Positions 25,490 through 35,458 of a DNA stretch of 64,000 nt are shown piece by piece (within the stretch, counting starts at the first letter, position 1; each line of letters begins with the position of its first letter). A program made the translations under genes and the position numbers. Where the stretch lies: positions 124,001 to 188,000 of the forward strand of contig NZ_AEYW01000022.1 of the NCBI RefSeq assembly GCF_000192475.1, given 5' to 3'. The DNA comes from Ruegeria conchae. GTDB lineage: Bacteria; Pseudomonadota; Alphaproteobacteria; Rhodobacterales; Rhodobacteraceae. The notes below the pieces were generated by a model. It was not told the origin of the DNA, made no database searches, and saw only the letters and a list, made by a program, of their open reading frames with translations.

Positions 25490-26846
25490 TCCGGCTGTTT
25501 ATGGATCGCTCAGAAATCGGCTTGTGCTGGCGCTGATCAGCGGCGCGGCATTATTGGCCGTTCTACTGTTCTTCGCGGTCCGAAATTATGCAGCGCAAGT
25601 GGCGCAGCAGGGGCAGGACAACATCCTTGGCGCGTCGGCGGCCTCGATCCTGGATGCGGCTGCGCTGCGTGATGGGCAGCTCGAGATCGATATTCCCTAT
25701 GCCGCGTTTTCTATGCTGGCGACCCCGTCGGATGACCGAGTGTTCTATGCAATCTATCAGGATGGTGCATTCATATCGGGCTATGACGATCTTCAGCTTG
25801 CCCAAGATGCGGGTGATGGCAATTGGACCTTCGGTGCAGGTGAGCTTCGAGGTGAGCGCATTCGGCAGGTCAACGCCAGCCGCACATTGGTTGGTCTGGG
25901 CCGTCAGACCGAAATCGAGGTCGCGCTTGCGCAGACGCAGGATGCATTGGCCGAAACGCTGGATCAGATTTCACGCAATGCGGCCTTTTTGGGGATCGGG
26001 TTTTTTGTGCTGACAGCGGCGCTGTCTTTTTGGGTTACAACAGCAACCATCGGACAGCTGAACAAGCTGACCACCTCGGTGACCCGTCGCGGACCGCAGG
26101 ACCTGAGCCCGTTCCGAAAACCGGTGCCCAAGGAAATGGCCCCTCTGGTGTCTTCGCTGAATTCCCTGATGGGGCGGCTGGATCAATCTCTCAGCCAGTC
26201 CGAGGATTTCATCGCAGAGGCGGCGCACCGGGTGCGTACTCCGTTGGCGACCGTCCGGTCCTATGCCGAGGCGACCTTGCAACGCGTCGAACGCAAGGAA
26301 AATCGCGAAGCTTTGCGTGCGATGGTGCGGGCTATTGACGAAAGCTCTCGGGCGGCAGGGCAACTTCTGGATCATGCCATGATCACATTCCGGGCCGATC
26401 ATCTGGAACGAGAAGACCTCGATCTTGTTGCTTTGACCCATGAGCTTGTGCAGCGCCTGACGCCCATCGCCGAAATGAAAGACCTTTCGTTGTCTCTGAC
26501 GGGTGACGCTTCGGTTCAGTACTCAGGTGATCCGATCCTGTTGCAGAACGCCGTGCGTAACATGGTCGACAACGCTCTGAAATACGCACCCCCCGACAGC
26601 ACCGTTGAAATCAACGTCACCGCAACGCCTCAGATCCAGATCAGCGTCAAAGATTCTGGCCCGGGGTTTCCACCTGATGAGATTGACACGTTGACCCGCA
26701 GGTTTGAGAGAGGCCAGAACGCCACAGGGACCATTGGTTCGGGCTTGGGGCTGACCATTGTACAGGACGTGGCAACAGCCCACGGCGGCACGCTGGTTCT
26801 GACCAATCAATCAGAGGGCGGCGCATGCGTTATTTTATCGCTCTGA
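25479..26846 (+). CDS. tctE: sensor histidine kinase TctE
   Basis: A 455-residue sensor with two membrane segments (about 17-33 and 165-187) bracketing a periplasmic domain of roughly 130 residues, then HAMP, HisKA and ATPase domains. The phospho-acceptor is in EAAHRVRTPLATVRSYAEA (His near 249), the N-box is LLQNAVRNMVDNALKYAPP, and the G-boxes are DSGPGFP and GSGLGLTIV. It overlaps tctD at its start and the following binding-protein gene by 22 bases at its end, so the three are co-translated. Confidence 0.93.
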   Translation: MTVSPAVYGSLRNRLVLALISGAALLAVLLFFAVRNYAAQVAQQGQDNILGASAASILDAAALRDGQLEIDIPYAAFSMLATPSDDRVFYAIYQDGAFISGYDDLQLAQDAGDGNWTFGAGELRGERIRQVNASRTLVGLGRQTEIEVALAQTQDALAETLDQISRNAAFLGIGFFVLTAALSFWVTTATIGQLNKLTTSVTRRGPQDLSPFRKPVPKEMAPLVSSLNSLMGRLDQSLSQSEDFIAEAAHRVRTPLATVRSYAEATLQRVERKENREALRAMVRAIDESSRAAGQLLDHAMITFRADHLEREDLDLVALTHELVQRLTPIAEMKDLSLSLTGDASVQYSGDPILLQNAVRNMVDNALKYAPPDSTVEINVTATPQIQISVKDSGPGFPPDEIDTLTRRFERGQNATGTIGSGLGLTIVQDVATAHGGTLVLTNQSEGGACVILSL

Positions 26847-27823
26847 TATTTTTGCTGCTTCCGCATGTTGGAACCGCGGACGACTGGGAAGATCGCCGGT
26901 TGTTCAACGATGGCGCGGAGGGCACGCCCTTGCGTGTCATATCGAGCACCGACACCGTTCTGTTCGCACCGTTCATCGAAGAGTTTGTTGCAAGAAACCC
27001 TCAGATTAGTGTCGAATATTTGGTGTCAGGGACTGCCGATATCTATGAGCGCGTTCGGGCAACACCTGATGCATTTGACGTTGTCATCTCAAGTGCCATG
27101 GACCTGCAATTGAAACTCGCCAATGACGGGTTTGCGCTGCCTCTGGACGGTATGCCCGTTCCTGTTTGGGCGCAGTGGCACGACAGTCTGTTTGCCTTTA
27201 CCTCCGAGCCCGCCACCATTGTGGTCAACCGCGCTGCTTTCGAAGGCCAAACCATCCCGCAAACGCGTCAGGGCCTGATCGAAGCGCTGCGAGAACGGCC
27301 TGAGGTGTTTCGAGGCAAGGTTGGAACTTATGACGTACGACAATCCGGGCTGGGCTATCTGTTCGCCACGCAGGATGCGCGTGCGTCGGAAACCTATTGG
27401 CGCCTGATGGAGGTGATGGGCGGTCTGGGCGTCCGGCTATATTGCTGCTCTGGCGATATGATCCGCGATCTGGCTGACGGGAAAATTCTGGTCGCCTATA
27501 ACGTGCTGGGCAGCTACGCGGCGGCTCGGACAGAAGGTGAGGGTGCTCTTGAAATCATATTGCCGTCTGACTTCCAGACTACGATGATGCGAACGGTCAT
27601 GGTTTCTAAGGCGACACAAAAACCCGAGGTTGCCGAAGCATTTGTGCGTTATCTGATTAACGGTACGGCACAAAGTCCTGAGCGCTCGCCTCTGCCGGTC
27701 TTGTCTGCATCCGCCGATAGCGAACAGGAGGCAATCGGACTAAACCCTGCGCTGCTGACCTATCTAGACGTATTGAAACGCAGAAAGTTCATCTCGGCCT
27801 GGGAAAACGCTGTTATCCAATAG
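26825..27823 (+). CDS. periplasmic binding protein joined to the tctDE operon
   Basis: A 332-residue solute-binding protein of the periplasmic type 2 fold (iron/thiamine/2-aminoethylphosphonate ABC type). The signal peptide is MRYFIALIFLLLPHVGTA, cleaved before DDW. The body has TVLFAPFIEEFVARNPQISV, FDVVISSAMDLQLKLAND and VAYNVLGSYAAA. No ABC permease or ATPase lies nearby. It overlaps the 3' end of tctE by 22 bases, so it most likely serves as an accessory sensor for TctE rather than for transport. Comparable genes follow tctDE in other proteobacteria, as far as I recall. Confidence 0.82.
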   Translation: MRYFIALIFLLLPHVGTADDWEDRRLFNDGAEGTPLRVISSTDTVLFAPFIEEFVARNPQISVEYLVSGTADIYERVRATPDAFDVVISSAMDLQLKLANDGFALPLDGMPVPVWAQWHDSLFAFTSEPATIVVNRAAFEGQTIPQTRQGLIEALRERPEVFRGKVGTYDVRQSGLGYLFATQDARASETYWRLMEVMGGLGVRLYCCSGDMIRDLADGKILVAYNVLGSYAAARTEGEGALEIILPSDFQTTMMRTVMVSKATQKPEVAEAFVRYLINGTAQSPERSPLPVLSASADSEQEAIGLNPALLTYLDVLKRRKFISAWENAVIQ

Positions 27824-28101
27824 TGATGCGCGGGCCGATTGTACCAATCGGTTCCGTTTGCCAATGTTGCCGTCGCATTGGGCGGGCCGGTATCGAAATT
27901 GCCAATATGATCTGCAAGACGCAATTCGTAAGCCAGACAGCATCTGTCTTTCGACCTATGCCGACCCCGCAGGATAACGCATCTAAGCACAAGCGCTTTA
28001 TGAAAAATTGTTACACATCTGCAGAGGATGCCTAGGACCAAAGCTCAGTATTGCTGCTGCGCCAAATCAAGTTTTGGGCGTGTACGTCGTAACGCTTGCG
28101 A

Positions 28102-28719
28102 TCAGTGCATCTGCCCAAACAGCTCATACAGCTCGATGGTCGTTTTCACACCAACCTTCTGTTGGATGCGTCCCCGATGAATTTCCACCGTGCGAGGGCT
28201 TATTCCCAGTGCGGTGGCAATCTCTTTGCTAGATGTCCGCGAGGGGTGGGTCAGAATATGCTGCAGTACCTGTTCCTCGCGCTCGGTCAAAAGTCTGCGC
28301 TTATCTGCAAGCATCCGACGCCTTGTTTTCTCGGCGCGCAGTTTTGTGCCTAGTTCGAAAGCGGCCTGTATTCGTTCAACCAGCACCTGCAGGTCGAAAG
28401 GTTTCTCCAGAAAGTCAATTGCGCCTGCCTTTGTGGCGCGGACCGATTCCGGAATGCCCCCATGGCCTGAGATGAATATGACCGGGAGAGTCGAGTCGCG
28501 CCGGTTCAGATGGTCCTGTAGTTCCAGCCCGTCCATCCCCGGCATTCCGTAATCAAGGATCAAACATCCTTTTGCATCTTCATGCACTTGGTTTAGGAAG
28601 GCCTGTGCATCCGGAAAGTGTTCGACCTGCATCCCACGTTTGCTGAGGGAACGCGACAGGGCGATACGCACATCTTCGTCGTCATCGACGATGTATACAA
28701 CCTGCGGATCAAAGATCAT
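28102..28719 (-). CDS. FixJ/DctR-like response regulator
   Basis: A 205-residue regulator with a receiver (VYIVDDDEDVRIALSRSL; phospho-acceptor Asp in CLILDYGMPGMDG near 56; DFLEKPFD) and a LuxR-type HTH (LTEREEQVLQHILTHPSRTS, then SPRTVEIHRGRIQQK). Its start overlaps the end of the sensor kinase gene by 4 bases. The pair resembles DctS/DctR, which control C4-dicarboxylate TRAP transport in Rhodobacter, and here the divergent target is a TAXI-type TRAP system. Confidence 0.88.
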   Translation of the reverse strand: MIFDPQVVYIVDDDEDVRIALSRSLSKRGMQVEHFPDAQAFLNQVHEDAKGCLILDYGMPGMDGLELQDHLNRRDSTLPVIFISGHGGIPESVRATKAGAIDFLEKPFDLQVLVERIQAAFELGTKLRAEKTRRRMLADKRRLLTEREEQVLQHILTHPSRTSSKEIATALGISPRTVEIHRGRIQQKVGVKTTIELYELFGQMH

Positions 28720-31106
28720 TCCTGATTTTCCTCGGATAAGTCACTACGGCGCAGGGTGAAACAAAAGCATGCGCCGGTTGTTTCGGTGGGTTCATACCAA
28801 ATCGTTCCGCCATTGGCTTTGATAATGGTTCGGCAAATGGACAGGCCCAGACCCATTCCGTCGGTCTTTTGCGTGTCGAATGTATTGAACAAAGTGACAT
28901 CATCACTGACGCCGGGCCCATTGTCCTGCACATGAACTTCGACCATTTCATCTGTGGGTCGGGTCATAATGTTGATCTGGCCTTTCGCGACCGGATCACG
29001 CGCCAGAGCATCAATTGCATTGCGCAGCAGATTGACCAGCACCTGCGCGATCTGTGTCCGGTTTCCGATCACCGGGGGAAGGCCGGATTCCTCGAAATGC
29101 AACTTGATCTCATGCAGTTTCGCCTCGGCCTCCATCAGACTGACGGTTTGCCGGATCAGCCCGCTCAGCTCAAACGGGGTTTGACGTCCGCGATCCTTTC
29201 GCACCACTTCGCGCAGGGCGCGGATGATGTCGCCTGCGCGGCGAGACTGGCGGTCGATATCCGAAAGGATCTCGGTCAGTTCAGGATCGGGATCGCCGAT
29301 TTCATCCAACGTGATCTTCGCAGCGTCAACGTTATATGAGATCGCGCTAAGTGGCTGGTTCAGCTCATGCGCCAGCCCGGATGCCATCTCACCCATCAAG
29401 TTGACCCGCGCCACATGGGACAGATCGCGGCTAAGGCGGCCGGCCTCATCCTCGGCCTGCTTCCGATCACTCACATCATCGATAATGGCAACTGCGTGAT
29501 CGGGTATGCCACTTTCATCGCGGATCAGGATTGCGTTGACCCGCAGCCAGATCGGTGATCCGTCTTTGCGGATAAACTGGCTCTCGATTATGAACTCGGA
29601 ATCCTGCAGCAGGGTTTCGCGGAACTTGACCGCAATCTGATGACCGTCTTCGGGCAGAATGTCGGCCAGCGTCATCTTCTCCAGTTCTTCCGGCTGATAC
29701 CCCATGATGTCGCAAAGCTGTTCGTTGGTCCGTAGAAACCGCCCCGTCTCGGGCGAGATCTGGGCCATCCCCCGCGAGGCCAGATCGAAGGTGCGGCCAT
29801 AGGCGGTTTCGAACCGTTGACGTTGTTTGACCTCTTGCGTCAGAGCCACACCGGTATCTTCCAGCTCACGATAAGGGCTGTGCAAACCTTCTTCGGGCGT
29901 GATCTCCCCACTGAACAATTGCTGGCTCTGACTGGCAAAGGTGCGCACCGGGGCATAGATCCGGTCGGCCATGGCAAGCCCGATTGCGCCGGTCAGAATG
30001 GCGATGGCCAGCGCGATCCAGACGCCTTGTGTCCGGTTCTTCTTGATCTCGCCGATAAAGTTGTCCTCGGCCGCATAAAGGCCGATTAGCCAACGCAGCC
30101 CCGGCTCGGACACTTCGATTAACATCGCCACATAGTCTTGACCATTTAGCTGGAAATCCGTGTGGACAGGACCCTCAGTGTCGCTCAGATCGGTTTGCAC
30201 CACATCTCCGAACGCCATTTGCGCGATGGGGTCCGCGATCTGATCCACCCGGGTCAACTCGGGCGCTTCCATATGGGCTTCCTGCCGGATCAATACGAGC
30301 GTTGGGTGCGCCAGAACCGCACCATCTTCGTTCAGAACCAGCGCGGCACCGCGTCGTTCAGACCAGATATCCAGCAGGAATCCCGACAGGGCGTCGATCT
30401 GGATATCGACACCCAAAATGGCGCGGATGTTTCCATCCTCGTCCAAGATCGGCACGCTATAGGTGATCCCCGGCTGGCGCGTCGTGAAGAAGATATAGGG
30501 TTCTGTCCAGATCGGCGCTTTGGTCTCAGAGACCATTCGGAACCAAGGCCTACTGCGCGCCTCATAGGTATCGGTTTCGGTGGCCGCCGTCTCAAGCAGA
30601 GTAAACTGATCGTTGCGCCATTTGAAATCGGCGGGATGCTCGGTCGTGCCCTCAAGAAATGGCGGAACGTACTTGGTGCGATAGCGCCCGGCCTCTTCTG
30701 CGCGCATTACATAGACAAACCTGCCCGTATTATCGGCCAGATACATCCCTGCAAGCTGTGGTGCGACCTGAAGCTGCTGGAAGAAATGGCTTTCCAAAAC
30801 GGTGGCATCGCTGATGTCCAGAACGTCATTTTCGGCAAGACGCCTCGTAGCATCCAATGCCTGCCGGGCCGGGTTCAGGAAATTTTTGACCTGCCCGATT
30901 ACGTTGACGCTAACCTCGTTCAGAGAATTGCGTGATTGCCGCAAAAGCGCGTTTTCCGAGCTGACAAAGGTCGACAGGATGACGGAAAGGATCGCGAGAA
31001 ACTGCAACCCACCCAGGCACAATGCAAGCGTTGCACGCAGCGACCTGCGCCTGCGCGCGGGTTCGGCATGATCTGGACGAAGTTCTTGATGTCCTGCGTG
31101 GTCCAA
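28716..31106 (-). CDS. DctS/FixL-like sensor histidine kinase with a Cache domain
   Basis: A 796-residue sensor with no ATG near its N-terminus; a TTG at 31106 is used. Order: membrane segment at about 23-47; a large periplasmic Cache-type domain (SRPWFRMVSETKAPIWTEPY is typical) to about 340; a second membrane segment (VWIALAIAILTGAIGLAM); a HAMP-like region; a PAS domain (GRFLRTNEQLCDIMGYQPEE); HisKA (GEMASGLAHELNQPLSAISY); and an ATPase (VQVLVNLLRNAIDALARD-like; VQDNGPGVSDD; GMGLGLSICRTI). It is translated with the FixJ-like regulator and divergent from the TRAP genes. It probably senses the transported acid in the periplasm. Confidence 0.9.
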   Translation of the reverse strand: MDHAGHQELRPDHAEPARRRRSLRATLALCLGGLQFLAILSVILSTFVSSENALLRQSRNSLNEVSVNVIGQVKNFLNPARQALDATRRLAENDVLDISDATVLESHFFQQLQVAPQLAGMYLADNTGRFVYVMRAEEAGRYRTKYVPPFLEGTTEHPADFKWRNDQFTLLETAATETDTYEARSRPWFRMVSETKAPIWTEPYIFFTTRQPGITYSVPILDEDGNIRAILGVDIQIDALSGFLLDIWSERRGAALVLNEDGAVLAHPTLVLIRQEAHMEAPELTRVDQIADPIAQMAFGDVVQTDLSDTEGPVHTDFQLNGQDYVAMLIEVSEPGLRWLIGLYAAEDNFIGEIKKNRTQGVWIALAIAILTGAIGLAMADRIYAPVRTFASQSQQLFSGEITPEEGLHSPYRELEDTGVALTQEVKQRQRFETAYGRTFDLASRGMAQISPETGRFLRTNEQLCDIMGYQPEELEKMTLADILPEDGHQIAVKFRETLLQDSEFIIESQFIRKDGSPIWLRVNAILIRDESGIPDHAVAIIDDVSDRKQAEDEAGRLSRDLSHVARVNLMGEMASGLAHELNQPLSAISYNVDAAKITLDEIGDPDPELTEILSDIDRQSRRAGDIIRALREVVRKDRGRQTPFELSGLIRQTVSLMEAEAKLHEIKLHFEESGLPPVIGNRTQIAQVLVNLLRNAIDALARDPVAKGQINIMTRPTDEMVEVHVQDNGPGVSDDVTLFNTFDTQKTDGMGLGLSICRTIIKANGGTIWYEPTETTGACFCFTLRRSDLSEENQE

Positions 31107-31350
31107 TTTCTGTCCAAACGACCTTAATACAAGTATCGCTACCTAAGACGCGACATGCGGCCGATTACCCTCATTCCCCTATCTTCGAATCCAAGCCTAT
31201 ACGTAATCAACCGTATAGACACCTGCTGTTTGGTTTCGCTTTCCTCTTATTCATCGGGGGGCCTGATTCCAGTGCGATTTTTTGTGTTGTGTTCTGAAAG
31301 GTTTCAGGCACCCCAACAGATTAAAAAAGACTGACAACAGGAGTGTCAAA

Positions 31351-32313
31351 GTGTTCAAGAAATCCTCAATCACCGCATTTGCCGCGGCGGCCCTGATGGC
31401 ACCAGCGGCATATGCAGAAGAGTTTATCACGATCGGAACTGGCGGCGTTACGGGTGTATATTACCCGACGGGTGGCGCGATCTGCCGTCTGGTCAACAAG
31501 GGCCGGAAAGAGCACGGGGTCCGGTGTTCGGTGGAGTCGACTGGGGGGTCGGTTTACAACATCAACACCATTCGCGAAGGCGAGCTTGAGTTTGGTGTGG
31601 CACAGTCGGACTGGCAGTACCACGCGTATAACGGCAGCTCGAAATTCGAAGAAGCCGGCCCGTTTGAGAACCTGCGTGCCGTGTTCTCGGTACACCCAGA
31701 GCCGTTCACGGTTGTGGCGCGTGCCGACGCGGGTATCTCGAATTTCGAAGACCTGAAGGGCAAGCGCGTCAATATCGGCAACCCCGGTTCCGGTCAGCGC
31801 GGCACCATGGAAGTTCTGCTGGGTGAGATGGGTTGGACCACCGACGATTTCGAACTGGCGACCGAGCTGAAAGCGGCTGAACAGTCTGCTGCTCTGTGTG
31901 ATAACCAAATTGACGCAATGGTATACACAGTTGGTCACCCGTCCGGTTCGATCCAGGAAGCAACCACCGCGTGCGACTCGGTTCTGGTGAATGTCAGTGG
32001 CGATGCGGTTGACAAGCTGGTGGGTGACAATTCGTTCTACCGTACCGCTACCATCCCCGGTGGTATGTACCGTGGTTCGGACGGCGACACATCGACCTTT
32101 GGTGTAGGCGCGACCTTCGTGACCTCGGCAGACGTTTCGGAAGATGCGGTTTATGCGGTTGTCAGCTCGGTCTTCGAAAACTTCGATGACTTCAAAAAGC
32201 TTCACCCGGCATTTGCCAACCTGAAACCGGAAGAAATGATCGCGGATGGCCTGTCGGCACCGCTGCATCCAGGTGCTGAGAAGTACTACAAAGAAAAAGG
32301 CTGGATTCAGTAA
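31351..32313 (+). CDS. TAXI-family TRAP solute-binding protein
   Basis: A 320-residue periplasmic protein. The GTG at 31351 has CAGGAG seven bases upstream. The signal peptide is [20 protein letters not shown] followed by YA, cleaved before EEF. Family signatures are [40 protein letters not shown] and [22 protein letters not shown] proteins bind glutamate-like or other dicarboxylates. A long hairpin follows the stop, then the permease gene 107 bp downstream. Confidence 0.95.
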   Translation: MFKKSSITAFAAAALMAPAAYAEEFITIGTGGVTGVYYPTGGAICRLVNKGRKEHGVRCSVESTGGSVYNINTIREGELEFGVAQSDWQYHAYNGSSKFEEAGPFENLRAVFSVHPEPFTVVARADAGISNFEDLKGKRVNIGNPGSGQRGTMEVLLGEMGWTTDDFELATELKAAEQSAALCDNQIDAMVYTVGHPSGSIQEATTACDSVLVNVSGDAVDKLVGDNSFYRTATIPGGMYRGSDGDTSTFGVGATFVTSADVSEDAVYAVVSSVFENFDDFKKLHPAFANLKPEEMIADGLSAPLHPGAEKYYKEKGWIQ

Positions 32314-32325
32314 TCAGACCTGACA

Positions 32326-32349
32326 CGGGGCGCCTTTCGGGGCGCCCCG
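32326..32349 (+). promoter_or_regulatory. intercistronic hairpin after the TAXI binding-protein gene
   Basis: A 9-bp GC stem CGGGGCGCC/GGCGCCCCG with a six-base loop, 12 bases after the stop codon and without a U-run. It is the counterpart of the hairpin after tctC and would similarly raise binding-protein mRNA over permease mRNA. Confidence 0.7.
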
Positions 32350-32420
32350 ATTCATATCCGGGCTAAACCGGAGACAAGACGGCTGCAAAAACCAAGGCCG
32401 AAGGACAGGGAGATACCAAC

Positions 32421-35030
32421 ATGAGTTCCGACACACAAGGCAACCGCCCTCTTTCCGAAGAAGAGCTTCAGGAACTGGTTGCCTCATCAGATGCAGGCGC
32501 GCGTGATCCGGCGGGAAATGTCGGGCTGTTTCTGGCGATCGTTGCGGTCTTGTGGTCGGTGTTTCAGGTCGTTCTGGCCTCTCCCTTATCGAATTACCTG
32601 CTGCCGGGCAGCGTGGTGAATAACTCTCGCCAGATACATCTGGCCTTTGCGATGTTCCTGGCCTTCTCGGCCTATCCGGCGCTTAAATCCAGCCCGCGGA
32701 ATTACATCCCGATTCAAGATTGGATCATGGGGATCGCGGGCGCGTTTCTGGCGCTGTATGGTTATTTCTTCTACCAAAAAATCGTTGATGCGGGCGGTCT
32801 CGCAGACGACACCGACAAATGGTTCGCCCTTGTTGGCCTACTGCTGCTGTTTGAGGCCGCGCGGCGTGCGCTTGGCCCTGCGATGGCTATCATTGCCACG
32901 ATCTTTCTCGCCTACGTCTTCTTCGGTTCCTCCGAGTGGGTGCCCGAGGTGATCCGCTGGAAAGGGGCCAGCCTGCAAAAGGCGATGAGCCATATGTGGA
33001 TCACGTCCGAAGGTGTCTTTGGCATCGCGCTGGGCGTTTCGACCAAGTTCGTGTTCCTCTTCGTCCTGTTCGGCGCGCTGCTCGATAAGGCGGGCGCGGG
33101 TAACTACTTCATCAAGATGGCTTTTGGTGCACTAGGACACCTGCGCGGTGGCCCGGCCAAGGCGGCAGTTGTCGGCTCGGCGGCGACCGGCCTGATCTCG
33201 GGTTCGTCGATTGCTAACGTTGTGACAACCGGCACATTCACCATCCCGCTGATGAAGCGGGTGGGCTTTTCAAGCGAACAAGCGGGCTCGGTCGAGGTTG
33301 CCTCATCAGTGAACGGTCAGATTATGCCGCCCGTGATGGGCGCTGCGGCCTTCCTGATGGTGGAATATGTAGGCATCTCCTACGTTGAGGTGATCACCCA
33401 TGCATTCCTGCCTGCTGCAATTTCCTATATCGCACTGGTCTATATCGTGCATCTTGAAGCGGTGAAGCGGAACATGCCGACATTGGGCGACCGCGTTGTT
33501 TCGATGGGTCGTACGATTGGCGGCATGGCGCTGTTCTTCGTGGGCTTTGCTGGGCTTTGCTACGGCATACAGTACCCGATCAAGGCGATTGTCGCGCTTA
33601 TGCCCGACGCGTCGGGGCTGGTCCTGTCGGCGCTGATTGTGCTGGCCTATCTGATCCTACTTTGGCTGGCCTCCGGAGTAGAGGACTTGGTGCCTGACGA
33701 TCCTAATGCCAAAGAGGTCGAACTGCCGGTGATCGCGGAGATCTACAAGGCCGGTCTGCATTACCTGCTGCCGATCATCGTGCTGGTCTACTTCCTGATG
33801 ATCGAACAGAAATCGCCCGGCCTGTCCGCCTTCTGGGCAACCTCTCTGTTGTTCGTAATCCTGCTGACGCAGAAACCGCTCAAGTCCATCTTCCGCGGCG
33901 AAAGCGACACCGCGAATGCCTTCATGGCCGGTGTCACCGACCTGTGGAACGGGCTGATCGACGGCGCGCGCAACATGATTGGTATCGCTCTGGCCACCGC
34001 CACTGCGGGTGTGATCGTCGGCACCGTAACGCTGACCGGAGTGGGTCAGGTGATGGCCGATCTGGTCGAGTTCCTGTCGGGCGGTAATCTGATCGCCATG
34101 CTGGCGCTGGTCGGTCTGCTCAGCCTGATCCTTGGGATGGGTCTGCCGACCACGGCGAATTACATCGTCGTCAGCTCACTGATGGCGGGTGTGGTTGTGG
34201 AACTGGGCGCGCAGGATGGTCTGATCGTGCCGCTGATCGCGGTGCACTTGTTCGTGTTCTACTTCGGAATCATGGCTGATGTGACACCGCCCGTGGGCCT
34301 GGCGAGCTTTGCGGCCGCCGCCGTTTCGGGCGGGGATGCGATCAAGACAGGCTTTACCGCCTTCTTCTATTCCTTGCGCACCGTCGCGCTGCCGTTTGTG
34401 TTCATCTTCAACACCGATCTGTTACTGATCGATGTAGGCTGGGTACAGGGTATTCTGGTGGCCATCTCCGCCACCATCGCGATCCTGATTTTCACCGCTG
34501 GCACCATGGGTTGGTTCCTGACCAAGAACCGCATCTATGAAAGCGTGGCGCTGATTCTGATCGCCTTTGCGCTGTTCCGTCCGGATTTCTTCATGAACCG
34601 CATCGCACCGCCCTTCGCGCAGATCGAACCGGCACAGCTGACGCAGGCCGTGGGTGAGGCCGCGCCAGGTAGCACCATGCGGATCGAGGTCGCGGGCCCG
34701 GATTTTGACACCGGCAATATGACCGAAACCACCGTCGTTCTGGACATTCCGGAAGGGGCCGATGGCACAGCACGCGTTGACGCTCTGGGCCTGATGACGC
34801 TGGAAGAGGATGGTCTGGTCAAGCTTGACGAGCCGATGTTCGGTACGCCGGTCGCGGATGAGCTGGATATGTTCGACTATTATGCTGACGATGCCGTTCG
34901 CATCACCAGCATTCAGGCCCCGCAAAGCCAGCCCGCGAAAGAGCTGATCTTTATCCCGGCGCTGATCCTGTTGGGTCTTGTCGCCTTCCTCCAGCGCGGT
35001 CGCGCCGCAAAACAGGGAGAACCCGCATGA
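32421..35030 (+). CDS. TRAP transporter fused 4TM/12TM permease with DUF3394 tail
   Basis: An 869-residue membrane protein joining the small and large TRAP subunits, as usual in TAXI systems. The ATG at 32421 follows AGGGAGATACCAAC. Many membrane segments extend to about residue 735. Typical stretches are SATGLISGSSIANVVTTGTF, VNGQIMPPVMGAAAFLMVEY and MGLPTTANYIVVSSLM. The last 130 residues form the DUF3394 region (PGSTMRIEVAGPDFDTGN and following) and end with one more membrane segment. It overlaps the UspA gene by 4 bases. Confidence 0.95.
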   Translation: MSSDTQGNRPLSEEELQELVASSDAGARDPAGNVGLFLAIVAVLWSVFQVVLASPLSNYLLPGSVVNNSRQIHLAFAMFLAFSAYPALKSSPRNYIPIQDWIMGIAGAFLALYGYFFYQKIVDAGGLADDTDKWFALVGLLLLFEAARRALGPAMAIIATIFLAYVFFGSSEWVPEVIRWKGASLQKAMSHMWITSEGVFGIALGVSTKFVFLFVLFGALLDKAGAGNYFIKMAFGALGHLRGGPAKAAVVGSAATGLISGSSIANVVTTGTFTIPLMKRVGFSSEQAGSVEVASSVNGQIMPPVMGAAAFLMVEYVGISYVEVITHAFLPAAISYIALVYIVHLEAVKRNMPTLGDRVVSMGRTIGGMALFFVGFAGLCYGIQYPIKAIVALMPDASGLVLSALIVLAYLILLWLASGVEDLVPDDPNAKEVELPVIAEIYKAGLHYLLPIIVLVYFLMIEQKSPGLSAFWATSLLFVILLTQKPLKSIFRGESDTANAFMAGVTDLWNGLIDGARNMIGIALATATAGVIVGTVTLTGVGQVMADLVEFLSGGNLIAMLALVGLLSLILGMGLPTTANYIVVSSLMAGVVVELGAQDGLIVPLIAVHLFVFYFGIMADVTPPVGLASFAAAAVSGGDAIKTGFTAFFYSLRTVALPFVFIFNTDLLLIDVGWVQGILVAISATIAILIFTAGTMGWFLTKNRIYESVALILIAFALFRPDFFMNRIAPPFAQIEPAQLTQAVGEAAPGSTMRIEVAGPDFDTGNMTETTVVLDIPEGADGTARVDALGLMTLEEDGLVKLDEPMFGTPVADELDMFDYYADDAVRITSIQAPQSQPAKELIFIPALILLGLVAFLQRGRAAKQGEPA

Positions 35031-35458
35031 CCAAAGCTATTCTGTGCGCCGTGGATATCAGCAATGGCGATCTTGATGTTGCTGTCCTAGAACGCGCCGC
35101 AGCGCTGGCCGAAATGGATGGCGCGCGGCTGGATGTGGTGACGGTGACGCCCGATTATGGAGAGGGGTTCGTCAGCAGTTTCTTCGAACCCCACCACCAT
35201 GAAAAGGTGATTGAAGAGGCTCATGAAAAGCTGGTCGCCCTCTGCGCCGCAACGCTGGGTGAGGAACGCAATGCACAGGTTCGCCATGTGGTGGCCACAG
35301 GCAGCGCCTATCAGGAAATACTGAAAACGGCCGAAAGCGCGGGATCAGACCTGATCGTGATCGGTGCGCATAAGCCTGATTTTAAGGATTATCTGCTTGG
35401 TCCAAACGCGGCCCGGGTCGTCCGTCATTCGCATACCTCGGTATATGTCGTGCGATAA
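35027..35458 (+). CDS. UspA-family protein linked to the TRAP transporter (TeaD-like)
   Basis: A 143-residue universal stress protein. It starts MTKAILCAVDISNGDLDVAV and ends with the ATP-binding region (DLIVIGAHKPDFKDYLLGPN followed by AARVVRHSHTSVYVVR). The first glycine pair of the usual G-2x-G-9x-G motif is altered (GAHK). Its ATG overlaps the permease stop as ATGA, and UspA proteins regulate TRAP systems, as TeaD does for TeaABC. A similar regulatory role is inferred. Confidence 0.92.
   Translation: MTKAILCAVDISNGDLDVAVLERAAALAEMDGARLDVVTVTPDYGEGFVSSFFEPHHHEKVIEEAHEKLVALCAATLGEERNAQVRHVVATGSAYQEILKTAESAGSDLIVIGAHKPDFKDYLLGPNAARVVRHSHTSVYVVR

Noticed and set aside
27824..28101. Small plus-strand open frames after the tctDE-linked binding-protein gene
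   Set aside because: Short, without ribosome sites and with no protein-like composition; treated as intergenic.
31366..32268. A 300-codon minus-strand open frame opposite the TAXI gene
   Set aside because: No ribosome site or family resemblance; the plus-strand TAXI gene has a clear signal peptide and motifs, so this is a GC-rich shadow frame.
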